Assembly: GCA_030146285.1 (NCBI GenBank)
Contig: JASLBZ010000170.1
Span: 1-5,904, forward strand
DNA: 5,904 nt
Reading direction: 5' to 3'
From: Neisseriaceae bacterium
GTDB taxonomy: Bacteria; Pseudomonadota; Gammaproteobacteria; Burkholderiales; Neisseriaceae
The notes under the pieces were generated by a model. The model had not been told where the DNA came from and did no database searches. It saw only the letters and a program-made list of their open reading frames with translations. Positions 4,622 to 5,904 of the stretch are shown here, piece by piece (position 1 is the stretch's first letter; every line of letters starts with the position of its first letter). The translations under genes were made by a program, and so were the position numbers.

Positions 4622-5904
4622 ATGAATACAACTCATGTTAGTGGTTTCCCCAGAATCGGCGCCAAGCGCGAATTAAAATTTGCATTAGAAGACTTTTGGA
4701 AAGGAAATAGCAGTGAAACTGCTGTAGAAGAGATTGCCAAAAAGATTCGAGCTCAGAACTGGGCATTGCAACACCAAGCCGGTTTGGACTTTGTTGCGGT
4801 TGGTGATTTTTCATTTTACGACCATGTTCTAGATACTTTGCTTTTGGTCGGTGCAGCACCCAAACGTTTTGGCTTTAACAACGATAAAATCAACCTGAGC
4901 GAATACAGCCAATTGGCTCGTGGTAATCAAGAACAAGCTGCTTTGGAAATGACCAAATGGTTCGATACCAATTACCATTATTTGGTACCCGAATGGCATC
5001 CTGAAACCACATTCAGTGCACACAGCCAAAAATTGGTGGCTCAAATTCTAGAAGCTCAGGCATTGGGCTACGATGTAAAACCCACGATTGTGGGCCCATT
5101 GACACTGCTTTATTTGGGAAAATGCAAAGGTGAGCAGTTTAACCGTTTGAATTTATTGCCAGCTTTATTGGCAACGTACAAACAGGTTTTACGTGAATTG
5201 GCACAGCACAATATTGCATGGCTGCAAATTGATGAGCCTATTTTGGCTTTGGATTTACCACAAGAATGGTTGGAGGCTTTTAACACCGCTTATGCTGAAT
5301 TAAGTGTAACGCCACCAAAAGTGATTATCGGAACGTATTTTGCCAATGTGGCAGAACATGCAAAGCGATTGGCGAATTTACCGATTCATGGGATTCATAT
5401 TGATTTGGTGCGAGCACCTGAACAGCTAGAAGCATTTCACCAAGAATGGCCTGCTCACAAAGTTTTGTCTGTGGGTGTGATTGACAGCCGCAATATTTGG
5501 CGCAGCCATTTAAGCCCAATTTTACTGAAGCTACAACGTTTACAAGAAAAATTTGGCAATAATTTGTGGATTAGCAGCAGTGCTTCGTTGTTACACAGTC
5601 CCCAAGATTTAAATGTAGAAGAAAAACTGGATAGCGAAATCCAATCGTGGCTCGCTTTTGCCAACCAAAAACTCATTGAATTGGGTCATTTAAAACATGC
5701 TTTAGAATATGGTGTTGCTTCTGTTCAGGCTGCCTTTGATAGCAGCGATGCTGCTGCTAACAGCCGAGCGAACAGCACCCGCATTCACAAAGCAGCTGTT
5801 CAATCTCGCTTGCAAAATTTAGCAGCAGGTTCAGACAAACGGAACAGTGATTTTACCAAGCGCATCCAAACCCAAAATACTGCGTTGAATTTGCCATTAC
5901 TGCC
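4622..5904 (+). CDS. metE: Cobalamin-independent methionine synthase MetE, N-terminal part (3' partial)
   Basis: Frame open from the ATG at 4622 to the window edge: 427 full codons of an enzyme usually near 750 residues. MetE (5-methyltetrahydropteroyltriglutamate-homocysteine methyltransferase, cytoplasmic) makes the last step of methionine synthesis without vitamin B12. Family marks are GFPRIGAKRELKFALE (8-23), the folate-contact region around Lys19, VGDFSFYDHVL, MTKWFDTNYHYLVPE (110-124), WLQIDEP (ending at Pro206), SLLHSP (from 322) and NSTRIHKAAV. These align well with E. coli MetE throughout, with no frameshift. The window ends at the linker, so the C-terminal catalytic half with the zinc ligands is not visible. 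Ala321 stands where E. coli has Cys (SSCSLLHSP). The ribosome site is weak (AAGTGAAAA). A GTG at 4610 is in frame, but the family start agrees with the ATG. It is divergent from metR, its expected activator. Confidence 0.96.
   Translation, partial: MNTTHVSGFPRIGAKRELKFALEDFWKGNSSETAVEEIAKKIRAQNWALQHQAGLDFVAVGDFSFYDHVLDTLLLVGAAPKRFGFNNDKINLSEYSQLARGNQEQAALEMTKWFDTNYHYLVPEWHPETTFSAHSQKLVAQILEAQALGYDVKPTIVGPLTLLYLGKCKGEQFNRLNLLPALLATYKQVLRELAQHNIAWLQIDEPILALDLPQEWLEAFNTAYAELSVTPPKVIIGTYFANVAEHAKRLANLPIHGIHIDLVRAPEQLEAFHQEWPAHKVLSVGVIDSRNIWRSHLSPILLKLQRLQEKFGNNLWISSSASLLHSPQDLNVEEKLDSEIQSWLAFANQKLIELGHLKHALEYGVASVQAAFDSSDAAANSRANSTRIHKAAVQSRLQNLAAGSDKRNSDFTKRIQTQNTALNLPLL

Noticed and set aside
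4638..5676. Minus-strand open frames opposite metE
   Set aside because: metE is continuous and matches its family over 427 codons. The antisense frames are short and featureless.
1..5904. DNA uptake sequences that would fix the family (GCCGTCTGAA type or AAGTGCGGT type)
   Set aside because: No copy was found by eye on either strand, so they cannot be used to name the organism.

Overview
The window reads as an ordinary stretch of an AT-rich proteobacterial chromosome. The adhesin tail closely resembles the membrane anchors of Neisseria NadA and Moraxella UspA/Hag proteins as I remember them. This points to Neisseriaceae or Moraxellaceae, but the window alone does not decide between them. I saw no Neisseria-type or Pasteurellaceae-type DNA uptake sequence.

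Layout from left to right. (1) Bases 1-261 (+) are the last 86 codons of a trimeric autotransporter adhesin whose body lies outside the window. (2) Bases 286-314 form a strong hairpin with A and T tracts on both sides, a two-way terminator between convergent genes. (3) Bases 328-3335 (-) are a four-gene polar amino-acid ABC importer operon, transcribed permease, permease, ATPase, binding lipoprotein. The binding protein resembles the cysteine-binding protein CjaA of Campylobacter, so cysteine or a related amino acid is the likely substrate. (4) Bases 3336-3589 are non-coding, with several dyad symmetries and a possible promoter for the importer. (5) Bases 3590-4516 (-) encode a LysR-type regulator with the marks of MetR. 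(6) Bases 4517-4621 are the divergent metR/metE control region, with one perfect MetR consensus box. (7) From 4622 to the right edge (+) runs the first 427 codons of metE, cobalamin-independent methionine synthase. It is open at the window end.

The common theme is sulfur amino acids. MetR, normally sensing homocysteine, should activate metE, which makes methionine from homocysteine, and repress its own gene. The neighbouring importer probably brings in cysteine, the sulfur precursor of homocysteine. The functional link is inferred from position and homology: I found no good MetR box in front of the importer.

I see no clear sign of a new system, mobile element, CRISPR array or RNA gene. The most useful observations are the layout of the metR/metE control region, two genes whose true start is probably the second ATG, and the unexplained dyads in front of the importer operon.
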